A stretch of DNA of 64,000 nucleotides. Source: Aporrectodea caliginosa. Its lineage: Eukaryota > Annelida > Clitellata > Crassiclitellata > Lumbricidae. The translations under genes were made by a program, and so were the position numbers. The stretch is from contig JACEVL010000147.1 in the NCBI GenBank assembly GCA_020284085.1, forward strand, positions 1,990,001 through 2,054,000, given 5' to 3'. Of the stretch, positions 42,301-47,690 are shown piece by piece (positions within the stretch are counted from its first letter, which is position 1; every line of letters begins with the position of its first letter). The notes beneath the pieces were generated by a model, which searched no databases, was not told the origin of the DNA, and saw only the letters and a program-made list of their open reading frames with translations.

Positions 42301-43080
42301 ATTTAAGGTAAAATTATTTTCGTTAATCCAACTTCTATTTAGCAAGAATTCTTTTCGTCAACCTAACTTGTATTCGACCAAGGCTGAAACCCACGCAATG
42401 GCGAATAATTTACGAAGCTAAACTACAGTCACTGACTCCAATACTCAAGCTGATGCAACTTCGCAGGCAAACTTGTAGTATTGGGGGCTGAAGGATTATA
42501 CAGTATCTTTGGGCATGCTGCGTGAACGTCGGACGGTACCAGGTTTTCTAATGACGACACTAACCCTAACCCCGACCCTAACCTCACGACACTAACCCTA
42601 ACCCTGACCTCACGACAGCTAACCTAACCCTGAAACTCCGCCACTGCTCGTACTCTGACAGTGCCAGTCCAAAGTCTGGAGAAAGGAGGAGGGCGACGCT
42701 ACTAATCTTTGTTATCACAGAGTCGTTAAACTGAAACTACTACGTAAACCCTGACGCCTAACCTCACCCTAACCGACCCTCACCACGCCAGTAAACTTAC
42801 GCACTATATCCTTAAGCCCCCGATTCTATAAGCTTGCCACTTCGCAGTAGTAAAGGACCTCAATTACACCAGTCGACTTATTAAAGGCGCTACATAATCG
42901 TTGCGACAGTCAACGTTACATGACTTTACAATTCACATTCAAACGCAGAAAACTGACGATTCTTTAACATTACAGTCTCTAAAAAGACTTTACCTGTAAG
43001 AGTCTTGTGCTGTGGGTGACATTAACGATGACTCGATGTCCATTTGGACACAAAATTTCGACTTTTGAAACTGAAGACAT
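14070..43080 (-). CDS. ASPSCR1: TUG / ASPSCR1 (UBX-domain tether), complete 16-exon gene
   Basis: TUG holds GLUT4 storage vesicles at the Golgi matrix and remodels p97/VCP hexamers through its UBX domain. Exons (minus, 5' to 3'): 42994-43080, 41995-42053, 40539-40751, 38718-38790, 37122-37195, 36222-36538, 30173-30212, one set of exons 8-11 (24946-24970, 23904-23961, 22350-22431, 21471-21619, or the duplicate set at 25741-29242), 21030-21092, 20541-20593, 18886-18955, 16781-16850, 14070-14271. Every junction is GT-AG and every phase fits, giving 544 codons plus stop (human protein: 553 residues). Layout: N-terminal ubiquitin-like fold about residues 4-80, second ubiquitin-like region about 90-168, low-complexity linker 185-275, conserved DRETVLFSL and [11 protein letters not shown] segments, UBX domain about 370-450 ([16 protein letters not shown], then TPPRIVLND), and C-terminal KVPKW motif. 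Introns are full of repeats. Family assignment comes from several colinear motifs and is near certain; expression and use of the duplicated exons are unknown. Confidence 0.96.
14690..14875 (-). mobile_element. CR1/L2-like LINE 3' end fragment
   Basis: GGCGCTCCCGACTCCAACGT and following align with the 22500-22620 LINE tail. The family's 3' end GAGCGCCTCTGAGTAG...GGCGCTATATA is recognisable. 14290-14660 resembles a LINE 3' region but is not assigned. Confidence 0.7.
15170..15310. repeat. Dispersed repeat also at 19225-19350
   Basis: GCAATTAGTAACTTC, AGGCATCAAC and GGTCAATATCCAGAAGATC-like phrases occur in both places in the same order. Nature unknown. Confidence 0.65.
15511..16014. mobile_element. 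MITE family M (TATGTGACCCAAGG ends), copy 1
   Basis: Starts TATGTGACACAAGGAATCAA and ends GATTCCCTGGGTCACATA. Relatives at 22938, 27208, 31788, 34366 and 37944 share an AT-rich interior with GGTTCTACCTTACTTTTTC. No ORF. 16200-16700 below it shows only GTGATTTT/GTGAATTT phrases and no gene. Confidence 0.8.
16781..16850 (-). CDS. ASPSCR1: TUG exon 15
   Basis: 70 nt, phase 1 to 2, residues 455-478: [20 protein letters not shown] and GK. It aligns with the family's YLxPxLLxxxxSxxxAxxxL helix after the UBX domain. Acceptor TTTTGAAAG, donor GTGAGT. Confidence 0.85.
17028..17216. mobile_element. hAT-like MITE (189 bp)
   Basis: CAGTGGCGTAACGAAGGGG to CCCTTCGTTACGCCACTG with perfect 8-bp duplication AAGGGAAA. 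Confidence 0.95.
17573..17884. repeat. (ACAG/ACACAG)n microsatellite
   Basis: About 310 bp of ACAGACAC repeats, open in several frames on both strands and giving spurious Cys/Val and Thr/Asp ORFs. Confidence 0.98.
17905..18010 (+). mobile_element. tRNA-derived SINE, family A
   Basis: TTGCGGCCGACTGGTTAGAG (A box) and TACGGGTTCGATCC (B box) are intact on the plus strand, followed by GAGACGGTTACTGTGTA. Confidence 0.9.
18050..18195 (-). mobile_element. tRNA-derived SINE, family A
   Basis: Minus-strand copy with a (GGAGGA) expansion in the loop after the B-box region; faces the copy at 17905 head to tail. Confidence 0.85.
18370..18512 (-). mobile_element. tRNA-derived SINE, family A
   Basis: Third copy in 600 bp. 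The segments following 18195 and 18512 also match (ATCTTATTATCGTTATATCAC ... GAGAGCCTCTGAGTAGACC, in parts), so this block was duplicated as a unit of about 320 bp. Confidence 0.85.
18665..18815. repeat. (CACA/CATA)n microsatellite
   Basis: Similar tract at 19895-20045, both preceded by ACTTACTTACTTA; these are probably LINE-tail-associated simple repeats. Confidence 0.9.
18886..18955 (-). CDS. ASPSCR1: TUG exon 14 (UBX strand 5)
   Basis: 70 nt, phase 0 to 1, residues 432-455: [20 protein letters not shown] and NET, closing the beta-grasp fold (family: ANLxPAALVHLG). Acceptor TCTTGTAG, donor GTGGAA. Confidence 0.9.
20062..20515. mobile_element. hAT-like MITE (454 bp)
   Basis: Ends TAGAGCTGTACCGATT and ATCGGTACAGCTCTA; perfect 8-bp duplication GATGAAGA. 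The interior repeats GCGGTATCGGCA and TAATCGGCC. It stands 26 bp from TUG exon 13. Confidence 0.95.
20541..20593 (-). CDS. ASPSCR1: TUG exon 13 (UBX strand 3)
   Basis: 53 nt, phase 1 to 0, residues 414-431: [20 protein letters not shown] proteins carry TPPKxVLxD here, in the loop that in other UBX domains is the p97-binding FPR loop. Acceptor TTTTGTAG, donor GTCAGT. An hAT-like element sits 26 bp into the following intron. Confidence 0.93.
21030..21092 (-). CDS. ASPSCR1: TUG exon 12 (UBX helix)
   Basis: 63 nt, phase 1 to 1, residues 393-414: [20 protein letters not shown], the UBX helix (family: LxxFVRxxLxxPxLxFYL). Acceptor CTGCTGTAG, donor GTACGT. Confidence 0.93.
21471..21619 (-). CDS. 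ASPSCR1: TUG exon 11, copy A (start of UBX domain)
   Basis: 149 nt, phase 2 to 1, residues 343-393. UBX strands 1-2 ([23 protein letters not shown]). Donor GTAAGA. The acceptor ATTAG is the first unit of the 28-bp array at 21620-21855, whose other units carry the same TGCAATTAG. Confidence 0.93.
21620..22210. repeat. 28-bp minisatellite grading into GACCTAGTTGCAT repeats (unit A)
   Basis: About nine units of CTAATTGCATAACAATGAAC plus ACTTTGAC, then longer variants with GACCTAGTTGCATCATAAA. On the minus strand each unit offers TTATGCAATTAG, the sequence used as exon 11 acceptor. Copy at 25890-26480. Confidence 0.95.
22350..22431 (-). CDS. ASPSCR1: TUG exon 10, copy A
   Basis: 82 nt, phase 1 to 2, residues 316-343: [17 protein letters not shown] and following. 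Acceptor AACTGTAG, donor GTAAGT. It matches the family's E/D-L-P-D-x-F-F-E-x-T region. Confidence 0.9.
22500..22930 (-). pseudogene. CR1/L2-like LINE, ORF2 C-terminus and 3' tail (unit A)
   Basis: Minus strand encodes [20 protein letters not shown], then [15 protein letters not shown], the hallmark C-terminal block after the reverse transcriptase in CR1/L2/Rex-type LINEs. The tail ends with GAGCGCCTCTGAGTATTCC and GGGGCGCTATATAAATT. 5' truncated; nothing of the polymerase remains. Confidence 0.9.
22938..23336. mobile_element. MITE family M, copy in unit A
   Basis: TATGTGACCCAAATGTGATC to GATCCCTTGGGTCACATA; AT-rich 400 bp without ORF. Unit B copy at 27208-27607. Confidence 0.9.
23636..23865 (-). 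mobile_element. tRNA-derived SINE, family B (unit A)
   Basis: Minus strand: GTGCACGATAGTTTAGTGG with A box, GAGGTTCAAATCCC as B box, and a body containing GCTATAATGAGTACACTGAC. Unit B copy at 27908-28136; others at 41585 and 50595. Confidence 0.9.
23904..23961 (-). CDS. ASPSCR1: TUG exon 9, copy A
   Basis: 58 nt, phase 0 to 1, residues 297-316: [19 protein letters not shown]. Acceptor TCTGTTTCAG, donor GTGAGT. This segment identifies the family together with the next exon. Confidence 0.9.
24020..24360. repeat. 45-bp minisatellite (unit A)
   Basis: About five units of GATTGACTGCTTGATTGATT plus GCCTGACTGCTTGATTTGTT and TACTT, preceded by shorter degenerate units. Unit B copy at 28292-28632. 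Confidence 0.95.
24520..24905. repeat. 27-bp minisatellite (unit A)
   Basis: About 14 units of AGTTTCGAGCAGACTATGCT plus CATCTCT. Because 27 is divisible by 3 and the unit lacks stops, both strands stay open (FSFEQTMLI and KMSVVCSKL repeats). Unit B copy at 28792-29177. Confidence 0.97.
24946..24970 (-). CDS. ASPSCR1: TUG exon 8, copy A (downstream set)
   Basis: 25 nt encoding EVNREDFL, phase 2 to 0. Acceptor TTCTTGCAG, donor GTAAGA. The 27-bp array at 24520-24905 follows its donor in the intron. Confidence 0.75.
25190..25526. repeat. 47-bp minisatellite (unit A, truncated at the duplication junction)
   Basis: Units of AATTCCATGACTTTCCAGG plus TTTTCCAGGCCTTAAG. The complete array in unit B continues to 30010, so the junction cut this copy. 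Confidence 0.95.
25741..25889 (-). CDS. ASPSCR1: TUG exon 11, copy B (start of UBX domain)
   Basis: 149 nt, phase 2 to 1: [19 protein letters not shown] then [19 protein letters not shown], the first two strands of the UBX beta-grasp fold. The acceptor (TTATGCAATTAG) lies in a 28-bp minisatellite. Identical to copy A. Joining this exon directly to exon 12 keeps frame; joining it to exon 8 copy A does not. Confidence 0.85.
26620..26701 (-). CDS. ASPSCR1: TUG exon 10, copy B
   Basis: 82 nt, phase 1 to 2: [17 protein letters not shown] then VLQASLSRE, matching the conserved DxFFExTxxDLR helix. Identical to copy A. Confidence 0.85.
26770..27200 (-). pseudogene. CR1/L2-like LINE C-terminus (unit B copy)
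   Basis: Duplicate of the unit A fragment with a few single-base changes and indels in G runs that shift the frame near 26990 and 26900. Confidence 0.9.
28176..28233 (-). CDS. ASPSCR1: TUG exon 9, copy B
   Basis: 58 nt, phase 0 to 1: [19 protein letters not shown]. The C/D-R-E-x-V-x-F motif precedes the ELPDxFFE segment in all TUG proteins. Identical to copy A. Confidence 0.85.
29218..29242 (-). CDS. ASPSCR1: TUG exon 8, copy B (upstream set)
   Basis: 25 nt, phase 2 to 0: EVNREDFL. Acceptor TTCTTGCAG, donor GTAAGA. Identical to copy A. This set lies first in transcript order. Confidence 0.75.
29462..30010. repeat. 47-bp minisatellite (unit B, full length)
   Basis: About eleven units. It continues past the end of the duplicated segment at about 29797, showing which array is ancestral. 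Confidence 0.95.
30173..30212 (-). CDS. ASPSCR1: TUG exon 7 (small)
   Basis: 40 nt, phase 1 to 2, residues 275-288: [13 protein letters not shown] then a split Ser codon. Of two possible acceptors, TTTTTTCAG runs into a stop, while TTTCCAG 6 nt further on is open and fits both neighbours, so I chose the latter. Donor GTCAGG. It lies just outside the tandem duplication, so it is single copy. Confidence 0.75.
30490..30800. mobile_element. TAATCGATTA-rich repeat, hAT-like
   Basis: Relative of 10858-11311, ending GTGCCTAACTCTGG. A (GGT/AGT)n tract precedes it at 30400-30490. Confidence 0.65.
31205..31320 (-). mobile_element. LINE 3' end fragment
   Basis: AAGTAAGTATATTCTTTATTG and GCACTGTACATGGCAAG match the 3' end of the RT-bearing LINE at 43200-43265 and the copy at 52670. 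30820-31200 shows no gene. Confidence 0.7.
31857..32208. mobile_element. hAT-like MITE with empty site in the paralogue
   Basis: Ends CAAAGCTCGAGGGTACG and, inverted, CAGAGCTCGCGGGTACG; 8-bp duplication TTTTAAAC on both sides. The paralogous segment near 34430 reads straight through (ATTTTTAGACACCAC). The interior contains a LINE-tail fragment (gggcgctatatata). Confidence 0.92.
32580..32890. repeat. GAATGAATGGTTGAAT-type array, copy 1
   Basis: Imperfect 4-, 8- and 16-bp register repeats; Phe/Ile/His/Ser ORFs on the minus strand are artefacts of composition. Confidence 0.95.
33110..33400. repeat. (ATT)n tract
   Basis: Degenerate ATTATT run. A second run fills 33660-33990. The 250 bp between them (33410-33660) are non-repetitive, contain GATCCCTCAGGCGATAAAAA and encode nothing I recognise. 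Confidence 0.97.
33990..35760. repeat. Older segmental duplication, copy 2
   Basis: Counterpart of 31430-33020. It lacks the 352-bp insertion found in copy 1 and has a longer GAATGAATGGTTG array. ORFs in both copies are repeat-derived. Confidence 0.85.
34800..35610. repeat. GAATGAATGGTTGAAT-type array, copy 2 (longer)
   Basis: About 800 bp with higher-order blocks (for example AATTGTGGAATGAATGGAT at 35048, 35340 and 35550). The long minus-strand ORFs here have no non-repeat content. Confidence 0.95.
35765..35920 (+). mobile_element. tRNA-derived SINE, family D
   Basis: TGAGTGGCCGAGTGGGTTGG as A box (Leu/Ser-like D arm) and TCCGGGTTCGATTCTGG as B box on the plus strand. Confidence 0.8.
35945..36150 (+). 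mobile_element. tRNA-derived SINE, family E, with LINE-like 3' tail
   Basis: Head GGGGCGCGGTGGTATAGGGG, B box GCGGGTTCGAATCC; the 3' end GTCGGGAGCGCCTCTGAG and GGCGCTATG matches the CR1/L2-like LINE tail at 40175-40225. Confidence 0.85.
36222..36538 (-). CDS. ASPSCR1: TUG exon 6 (linker)
   Basis: 317 nt, phase 2 to 1, residues 169-275. It begins [18 protein letters not shown] and continues into a long Ser/Ala/Glu-rich, probably disordered linker ([35 protein letters not shown]). Acceptor TTACTCAG, donor GTAAGT. The linker length agrees with the variable middle of TUG proteins. Confidence 0.93.
36550..37020. repeat. (AAT)n tracts and LINE/SINE tail remnant in TUG intron 5
   Basis: AATAATAAT runs at 36555-36600 and 36715-36770, then ATTCTTTTATTAATTCAAAC and a SINE-like body. 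No additional exon seen. Confidence 0.7.
37122..37195 (-). CDS. ASPSCR1: TUG exon 5
   Basis: 74 nt, phase 0 to 2, residues 145-169: [16 protein letters not shown] then IFRGSHLLK. It aligns with the family's end of the second ubiquitin-like region (G-x-x-A-L-x-x-T-T-L-x-x-L-G-L). Where mammals have the Gly-Gly pair cleaved by USP25m, this protein has Arg163-Gly164. Acceptor TTTCATTAG, donor GTGAGA. Confidence 0.94.
37229..37396. mobile_element. hAT-like MITE (CAGTGGTTCTTAACC), truncated
   Basis: One end CAGTGGTTCTTAACCTTTTC is intact; the rest matches the right half of 39094-39430 in reverse. Inserted next to exon 5, right after GATTAGGG, which continues unbroken in the duplicate at 37562. 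Confidence 0.8.
37498..37536 (-). CDS. Partial duplicate of TUG exon 5: possible 13-codon cassette exon
   Basis: About 100 bp around exon 5 are duplicated 340 bp upstream in the gene. The copy keeps acceptor TTTTGTTAG and encodes VLGDYALQ, then diverges to FRVSD before a consensus donor GTGAGT absent from the parent. Length 39 nt, phase 0 to 0, so inclusion before exon 5 would add 13 residues in frame; replacing exon 5 with it would not fit exon 6. It may be a relic or an alternative exon. Confidence 0.5.
37944..38352. mobile_element. MITE family M copy
   Basis: AAGTGACCCAAGGGATCAA to GATTCCCTGGGTAAC; interior as in the other copies. Confidence 0.8.
38435..38708. repeat. 34-bp AT-rich tandem array
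   Basis: Units of AATAAACAAAATTAATAAT plus AATAATAAAAATAAAT, abutting the donor of TUG exon 4. Confidence 0.95.
38718..38790 (-). CDS. ASPSCR1: TUG exon 4
   Basis: 73 nt, phase 2 to 0, residues 120-144. It encodes [16 protein letters not shown] then VIVYVNEE, matching the PVxVYxxxEV strand of the second ubiquitin-like region. Acceptor TCTTTGTAG, donor GTCTGT. A 34-bp AT-rich tandem array abuts its donor side. Confidence 0.92.
39094..39430. mobile_element. hAT-like MITE (337 bp)
   Basis: CAGTGTTTCTTAACCAGTG to GGTTAAGAACCACTG with perfect 8-bp duplication TTCTAGTG. The interior reads GGGGTTCGGTGA in both halves. Confidence 0.95.
39525..39725 (-). mobile_element. tRNA-derived SINE, family C
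   Basis: Minus-strand head CGATAGCGCATTGGATAAC (A box), GAGTTCGAGTCCCG (B box); 3' end TGTACAGCGCAGTGCGTTTG, CAATAAAGAAAAG then (ATT)n. Confidence 0.92.
39840..40230 (+). pseudogene. CR1/L2-like LINE C-terminus and 3' end
   Basis: [19 protein letters not shown], later [16 protein letters not shown], then the tail GGGAGCGCTCCCGAGTAGCT and GGGGCACTAAATAAATTG. 5' truncated copy of the family seen at 22500 and 53950. Confidence 0.88.
40240..40500 (-). mobile_element. LINE-tail fragment, opposite orientation
   Basis: GAGAATTTATAAAGCGCC and CGGAGGCGCTCTCAGCG, then GAGGTCATTCCACATAGAAGG, also seen at 19170-19200. It stops 40 bp before TUG exon 3. Confidence 0.65.
40539..40751 (-). CDS. ASPSCR1: TUG exon 3
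   Basis: 213 nt, phase 2 to 2, residues 49-120. It starts with [17 protein letters not shown], where the family has the RxxLDLSLxxRFANL strand, and continues into the second ubiquitin-like region with [16 protein letters not shown] and TLLWEVV, where vertebrate TUG has VRIALQLDDG and TLWELL. Acceptor TTAATCAG, donor GTTTGG. Confidence 0.95.
40765..41115. repeat. Degenerate 34-38-bp repeat (TTTGCATAATCATTTGCATA)
   Basis: About nine units with ATTTGCATAATCATT and AAGTAACCATATAT. Units contain ATTTGCAT, an octamer (POU) consensus, though repeat amplification alone explains this. Confidence 0.85.
41585..41855 (-). mobile_element. tRNA-derived SINE, family B
   Basis: Minus-strand GATAGTGTAGTGGTTAGCG and GAGTTCAAATCTC boxes; body as in 23636-23865. 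Confidence 0.88.
41995..42053 (-). CDS. ASPSCR1: TUG exon 2
   Basis: 59 nt, phase 0 to 2, acceptor TTCTTTAG and donor GTGAGC. It encodes [19 protein letters not shown] (residues 30-48), which aligns with the family's helix of the first ubiquitin-like fold. Too short for a standard ORF call. Confidence 0.9.
42480..42870. repeat. CCCTAA-like repeat block
   Basis: AACCCTAACCCCGACCCTAAC and similar phrases separated by CTCACGACAC. The segment GGTTTTCTAATGACGACAC matches, inverted, the interior of the TIR element at 44789-45211, so this is element sequence and not a telomere. Confidence 0.75.
42994..43080 (-). CDS. ASPSCR1: TUG exon 1 (start codon)
   Basis: Residues 1-29, beginning [16 protein letters not shown] and ending THSTRLLQ, followed by donor GTAAAG in phase 0. 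This is the first strand-helix part of the N-terminal ubiquitin-like fold; the PNG turn and the STxLLQ end match the family. The ATG sits at 43078-43080, and the family start falls at the same place. Confidence 0.95.
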
Positions 43081-43194
43081 TTTTATAATAAAAGTTCAAT
43101 TAAATTTCCAACCATATCGCTAACCAAGAATACAAACGATTACATATTACGCATGGAGTCTGCACCAAAATAGAAACAACGGCGGCGCCTGTAA

Positions 43195-44483
43195 CTAAAA
43201 GTAAGTAAGTAAGTGTGTTCTTTATTAAACGCTGGCAAACGCACGGCGCTGTACATACAAAGTTATACAGTTATCAAATAGTAGCGAAAAAGTTATTAAA
43301 TAGTAAACTAAAAAAACACTATATGGCTTAGCTGTACAACATCCTAGCCAGGAAACCACGCCTGGTGAGGGAATCAAATCTAGAAAGAACACGGTTATGT
43401 GAGCGTGGGCGCAGATCGTGACCAGTATATAGGACAGGGGGTAGTAGGTAATGAAGGATATGTCCGGGATTATTTAAGATATTTCTAAAAAGGTCATGGT
43501 CGGCTTTTTACAGAGTTCCTCAAAAGTGGGGAAAGATTTTGGTAGGAAGCCAAAGCGTACCAGTTTACGGACCACAGCACTTAGAGAGTCACGTTCCTGT
43601 TTGCTGGCAAAGCCCCACCACACTTGGGAACAATAAAGCATTCGGTTAACAGTGGTGGACCGGACCACATCATATAGCCTGACTCCCAAGAGCCCATGCG
43701 AGATTAAAATACGATGGGCGTGGAGAGATTGCTTGGCCCGTACACAAATCTTTTGGATATGGGAGGAAAAACCGAGCTTTGCGGAAATCTCGATACCCAA
43801 TATATTAAGGGATGTGACCCTTTTTATGCCACGTATAATTGGAGGACCTAGTTCAAGATTCACATTTGGTCTGGTCAAGATAATTTCGTTGGATTTAGAA
43901 TGGTTTAGGTGGAGATTACATTTGAGAGCCCAGGCACTAATGTGATCTAATTCTGCATCCGTGGTGGAAATATTTGAAGCCAAGATCAAAAGATAGCAAT
44001 CATCAGCATATTTGAAGATATAATTGAAGCTGTGGAGAGGTTTAAGACCAGAGATGGCCACTAGGAAGTTTGCTGGGCCCATGCGAGAACCTTGTATTAT
44101 ACTAGCATTGATGTGAGCCAAGGAAGAGATCATGCCGCGGAACTTGGTACAATGACTACGATTGCTCAAGAGGGAGAGAATCCAGTTGAAGATATTAACA
44201 GGTATAGGTAGAGAGGCCAGTTGATCGGCCAAGTAAGAGTGCCTGACTGTATCAAAGGCCTTGGAGAAATCTAGAGAAATAAGGCGGACATAAGGTTCAG
44301 ATTTAAGCGAGTTAAGAATACAGTCAGTGATGGCTATGAGTGCAGCAGAGGTAGAACCAGAAGGCCTGAAGGCGAATTGGTCAGCAAAGGGACGGTTCTC
44401 AACATGATTAGTGAGGATAGGATAGATGTACAGGCGCACTATAAGTTTTTCTAACAATCTAACGGTATAATAATAATTTTTAT

Positions 44484-44490
<7 letters not shown>
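43195..44490 (-). pseudogene. Non-LTR retrotransposon, 5'-truncated reverse transcriptase with 3' end
   Basis: Minus-strand frame open from about 44490 to 43474. RT blocks: FADQFAFRPSGSTSAALIAI, LDFSKAFDTVRH, QGSRMGPANFLV, KYADDCYLLILAS (catalytic YADD), and a thumb ending RMLYCSQVWWGF. The endonuclease and the first RT block are missing; the N-terminal Leu/Tyr run read from an (AAT)n tract is not part of it. The 3' UTR runs to about 43200 and ends with TTTAATAAAGAACACAC and (TTAC)n. Jockey/CR1-type lineage, exact clade unresolved. Confidence 0.92.
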
Positions 44491-44540
<50 letters not shown>

Positions 44541-44631
44541 TCGAGGTTGCCCGGCGCTGAGGAGCGACCAACTCAGCAACACTAAGCCTTACCGTGTTTT
44601 AACAATGACAACAACAACAATAATAATAATG

Positions 44632-44702
<71 letters not shown>

Positions 44703-44720
44703 TATTAATAATAATCAGAA
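44490..44720. repeat. (AAT)n tracts
   Basis: Long AAT/ATA runs at 44488-44540 and 44618-44716; others at 45313-45410 and 45516-45592. All are open in some frames and yield poly-Leu, poly-Tyr or poly-Ile ORFs. Confidence 0.98.
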
Positions 44721-44788
44721 GGATTGAATTTTGTGTTGGAGCTTGGACGAAGGTTGACGGATGCAACCCATGACACCCTCGAAACAAC

Positions 44789-45211
44789 GTAGTGGATCCG
44801 TTCACGCCCCGGGCGTTAGCGGATCCCCAGTACTACAGTCACGCCCGTCGCGTTATTGGCTAAAGCCTGTCACGTGAACTTGTTGTCTTCCCGTGGAATT
44901 TTGATATGGCGGACAACTTGACGGTCGGTTAGGGCCAGGTTAGGATTCGTGGGGTCGTTTAGGGTAAAATTAGGCGTCGTGAGGATCGTTTAAGGTCAGA
45001 TTAGGCGTCGTGAGGGTCGGTTAGGGTCAGGGTTAGGGTTAGTTTCGTCTTTAGAAAACACGGTGAACAAACTTCCACCGCAAACGGCAATGTTTATCGG
45101 TCGGTTCGTTTCAGGTACACACAATCATGTGACATGCAATGACCAATTGCGAGGCGGGCGTGATCCTAGTCCCAGGTATCGGCTCACGTCGGGCGTGACT
45201 CTATCCACGAC
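44789..45211. mobile_element. Long-TIR element with internal TTAGGGT repeats
   Basis: Arms of about 95 bp are imperfect inverted repeats (left GTAGTGGATCCGTTCACGCC, right inverted GTCGTGGATAGAGTCACGCC). Flanks CTCGAAACAAC and CTCGAAACAAA suggest a 10-11-bp target duplication. The centre (44925-45050) holds GGTCGGTTAGGGTCAGGG and GTTAGGGTTAG phrases. Confidence 0.8.
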
Positions 45212-45312
45212 CTCGAAACAAACTACCTATTCCAAAGACTCTCGGTAGCTGTCCAACGCGGGAACGCCATCTGTTTTTCCTCGACCTTACCATGCTAAAT
45301 TACTCACTTTGC

Positions 45313-45392
<80 letters not shown>

Positions 45393-45513
45393 TAATAACA
45401 ATAATAATATTTATTTTTTAATGAAGCGCCTGACAAACGCACTGTGCTGTACATGTCATGACGACTAAACAATTCATAAGAACCCATGGCAAATTAAAGA
45501 ACACATAGGCCTA

Positions 45514-45592
<79 letters not shown>

Positions 45593-45594
45593 TT

Positions 45595-45985
45595 CTTTAT
45601 TGAAACAATCCGGTTGACAAACCGCAACCGGTTACAGTGTACAGTAACTGTTATGCAATTGAAACAATTCACAAGAACACAAATGACAGAAGACATAAAT
45701 CTTAACTACTAACAGAACAGACAGCCTGCAATACACGGCGCTAATGATGCGCCTGACAAACGCACTGCGCTTTACACTTACATGTTATGGCGATTAAACA
45801 ATAATTTACAAGAACACAAATGACAGAAGACATAATTCAACGAATTTGCAGCCATGCAAGGCATTGTACTCATAGTACGTTTGCTGCCACCTATTGAATG
45901 AAGGCTGAGCTAAACGAGAGGCCTTACGGGAATCGAACAGGGTCCGTGAAAACTTCAGGCAAGACTGTTATCCATTATACTTTTT
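45595..45985 (-). mobile_element. LINE/SINE composite remnant
   Basis: CTTTATTGAAACAATCCGG, then a family C body segment (CAGCCTGCAATACACGGCG) and a B-box-like GGGAATCGAACAGG near 45930. Confidence 0.6.
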
Positions 45986-46259
45986 CTCTCGTGAATGGAT
46001 GGATTAGGGTAGGCCTAGAAATTCTTGGAGAGGTGAAATTTTAATTTGGAGTGGAAAGCCTCTGGGATGATGAGCAGATCTCGAGATGAGTACGAATAGT
46101 TAGTTAAATTACTAAATCGATATGAATTAGGCCTAGAATTAGCTAGGGCCTAGGCCTACTGAAATTTGCTAATCGATTAGAATTAGAAAACTCTTGTAGC
46201 TAGGCCTAATCGATTAGAATTAGCACCAGGTAGGCCTTATCAATTAGCAATTGAGCGCC

Positions 46260-47510
46260 ATATGCTGTCGGTCTATATAATTTGTTTGTCTTCTTAACAT
46301 GACCGACGAAGTTTATAATAGGCCTAAGCCAGCTGGCTTCCAATAATATTAGCATTGATCATAAGCTAAGCACATGGCCCCAGCTTATTCACGAGCGCCT
46401 ATCATTAATGGATCAATGACGGTTAATAAATCATGTTATTATTCTGCGTATGTTTGAAACAAGACAGTCTTATAAGAATGAAGCAACAGTTGTAAGATGT
46501 ATACTAATTAACACAATGCACAGGCCTATGCATTTAAATCCTATATATAAACCCTAAAGGATCGAGTTACGTCACCCAAATATCCACATTCGTGGGGCTC
46601 ATTTACGTAATTTAGGCCAGCTCTGAACCCAAGGAAAATGGATATCCAGATGTTATAGCGCTTAATTGTTGTGGTTTGTTCAGCGAAAATCATTGTGTAT
46701 AGGCGCACAAAAACTGTCATTGGACGGTTCAAGTCACGTGTGCATACTCCCATTTTTACCCCTCCCCGACATAGCACATTAAGTAATCCAGAAACCACTT
46801 GGATTTGCAGCCGCTAAATAATCGTATAATCGACTATTATGCTTCCTGTGTGCCTACTTGATTCATGTCCTCCATGCAGTGCTTATAATAAAGGCGTTAA
46901 ATTATACATTGTAACTGACTAAAAGATAGAGCAGATTTTCGTGTAAAGCTCATGTTGAGAACGAGGCCTCAGTCCAACAACTGACGAATTCTCTGTCCAG
47001 ATCATACTTTTAATTACATTGGAACAGTCGCAGTAACCGGTTTCGTCTTCCGATTGGCTGGAAGGATCTTAGTTTATGTTTAACTTGGTTGGTTAGCATT
47101 AACATAGGCCTACTACATGACGTCGCCAGTGGACAGCATAGGTAGAGCATTTTCAATTCGATTTGATCATAGGCTAATCCTTTGTCGGGTCTTTTTAATG
47201 AATGGGCACCATGAATAACGATTAGGTTAAATGGCTTCGACGGCGTTTCGTCTCTCAGATAATTATAATAATAATAACAAGGTGTATTATGGTGTCTGCT
47301 GTTTCAGAGATTTCCTAAAGGCATTGTACAAACAATCATAATGCCGTAACGCTGATAACGCAGTTTGTATTATTTAGACAATCACGCTGTTAAGATGTAT
47401 AGGCCTAAGTCACATGAGTACGTAACACTTCTTAATTGATTAGTTAATTAACAATGAAATAAATAAATTTATTGTTATCATCATCATCGTCATCATCATT
47501 ATTTATCTAG
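46260..47510. other. No recognisable gene
   Basis: Non-repetitive sequence upstream of TUG exon 1 with no convincing exon on either strand; only short A/T-rich tracts and a TAATCGATTAG repeat remnant at 46100-46250 just before it. Confidence 0.6.
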
Positions 47511-47514
47511 CGTA

Positions 47515-47690
47515 TACATAGTACGTCGATCTTGGTCTGCCTTTAATTGTTTCTATTTCCTTCGATTCCTGCATGTAGGCCTAGTCATTGTAGTGCATTG
47601 CGTGGGATAGCAACTGGCAATCAATATCTCTCTACATGTCCAAACCATCGGAGTCTTCGCTGAACGACTTTGTCTAGCAGAGTTATATGG
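47515..47690 (-). pseudogene. LINE ORF2 C-terminal fragment
   Basis: Minus strand reads VQRRLRWFGHV, a phrase typical of the C-terminal end of several LINE ORF2 proteins, followed by AAAGGCAGACCAAGATCG (KGRPRS). Stops interrupt it. A second KGRPR-like phrase lies at 47800-47820. Confidence 0.7.

Noticed and set aside
42550..42640. Interstitial telomere marking a chromosome fusion
   Set aside because: The CCCTAA phrases are degenerate and belong to an element whose interior recurs at 44925-45050.
43474..44571. 365-codon ORF taken from its first ATG
   Set aside because: The first 35 residues come from an (AAT)n tract and flanking sequence; only the part from about 44490 is reverse transcriptase.
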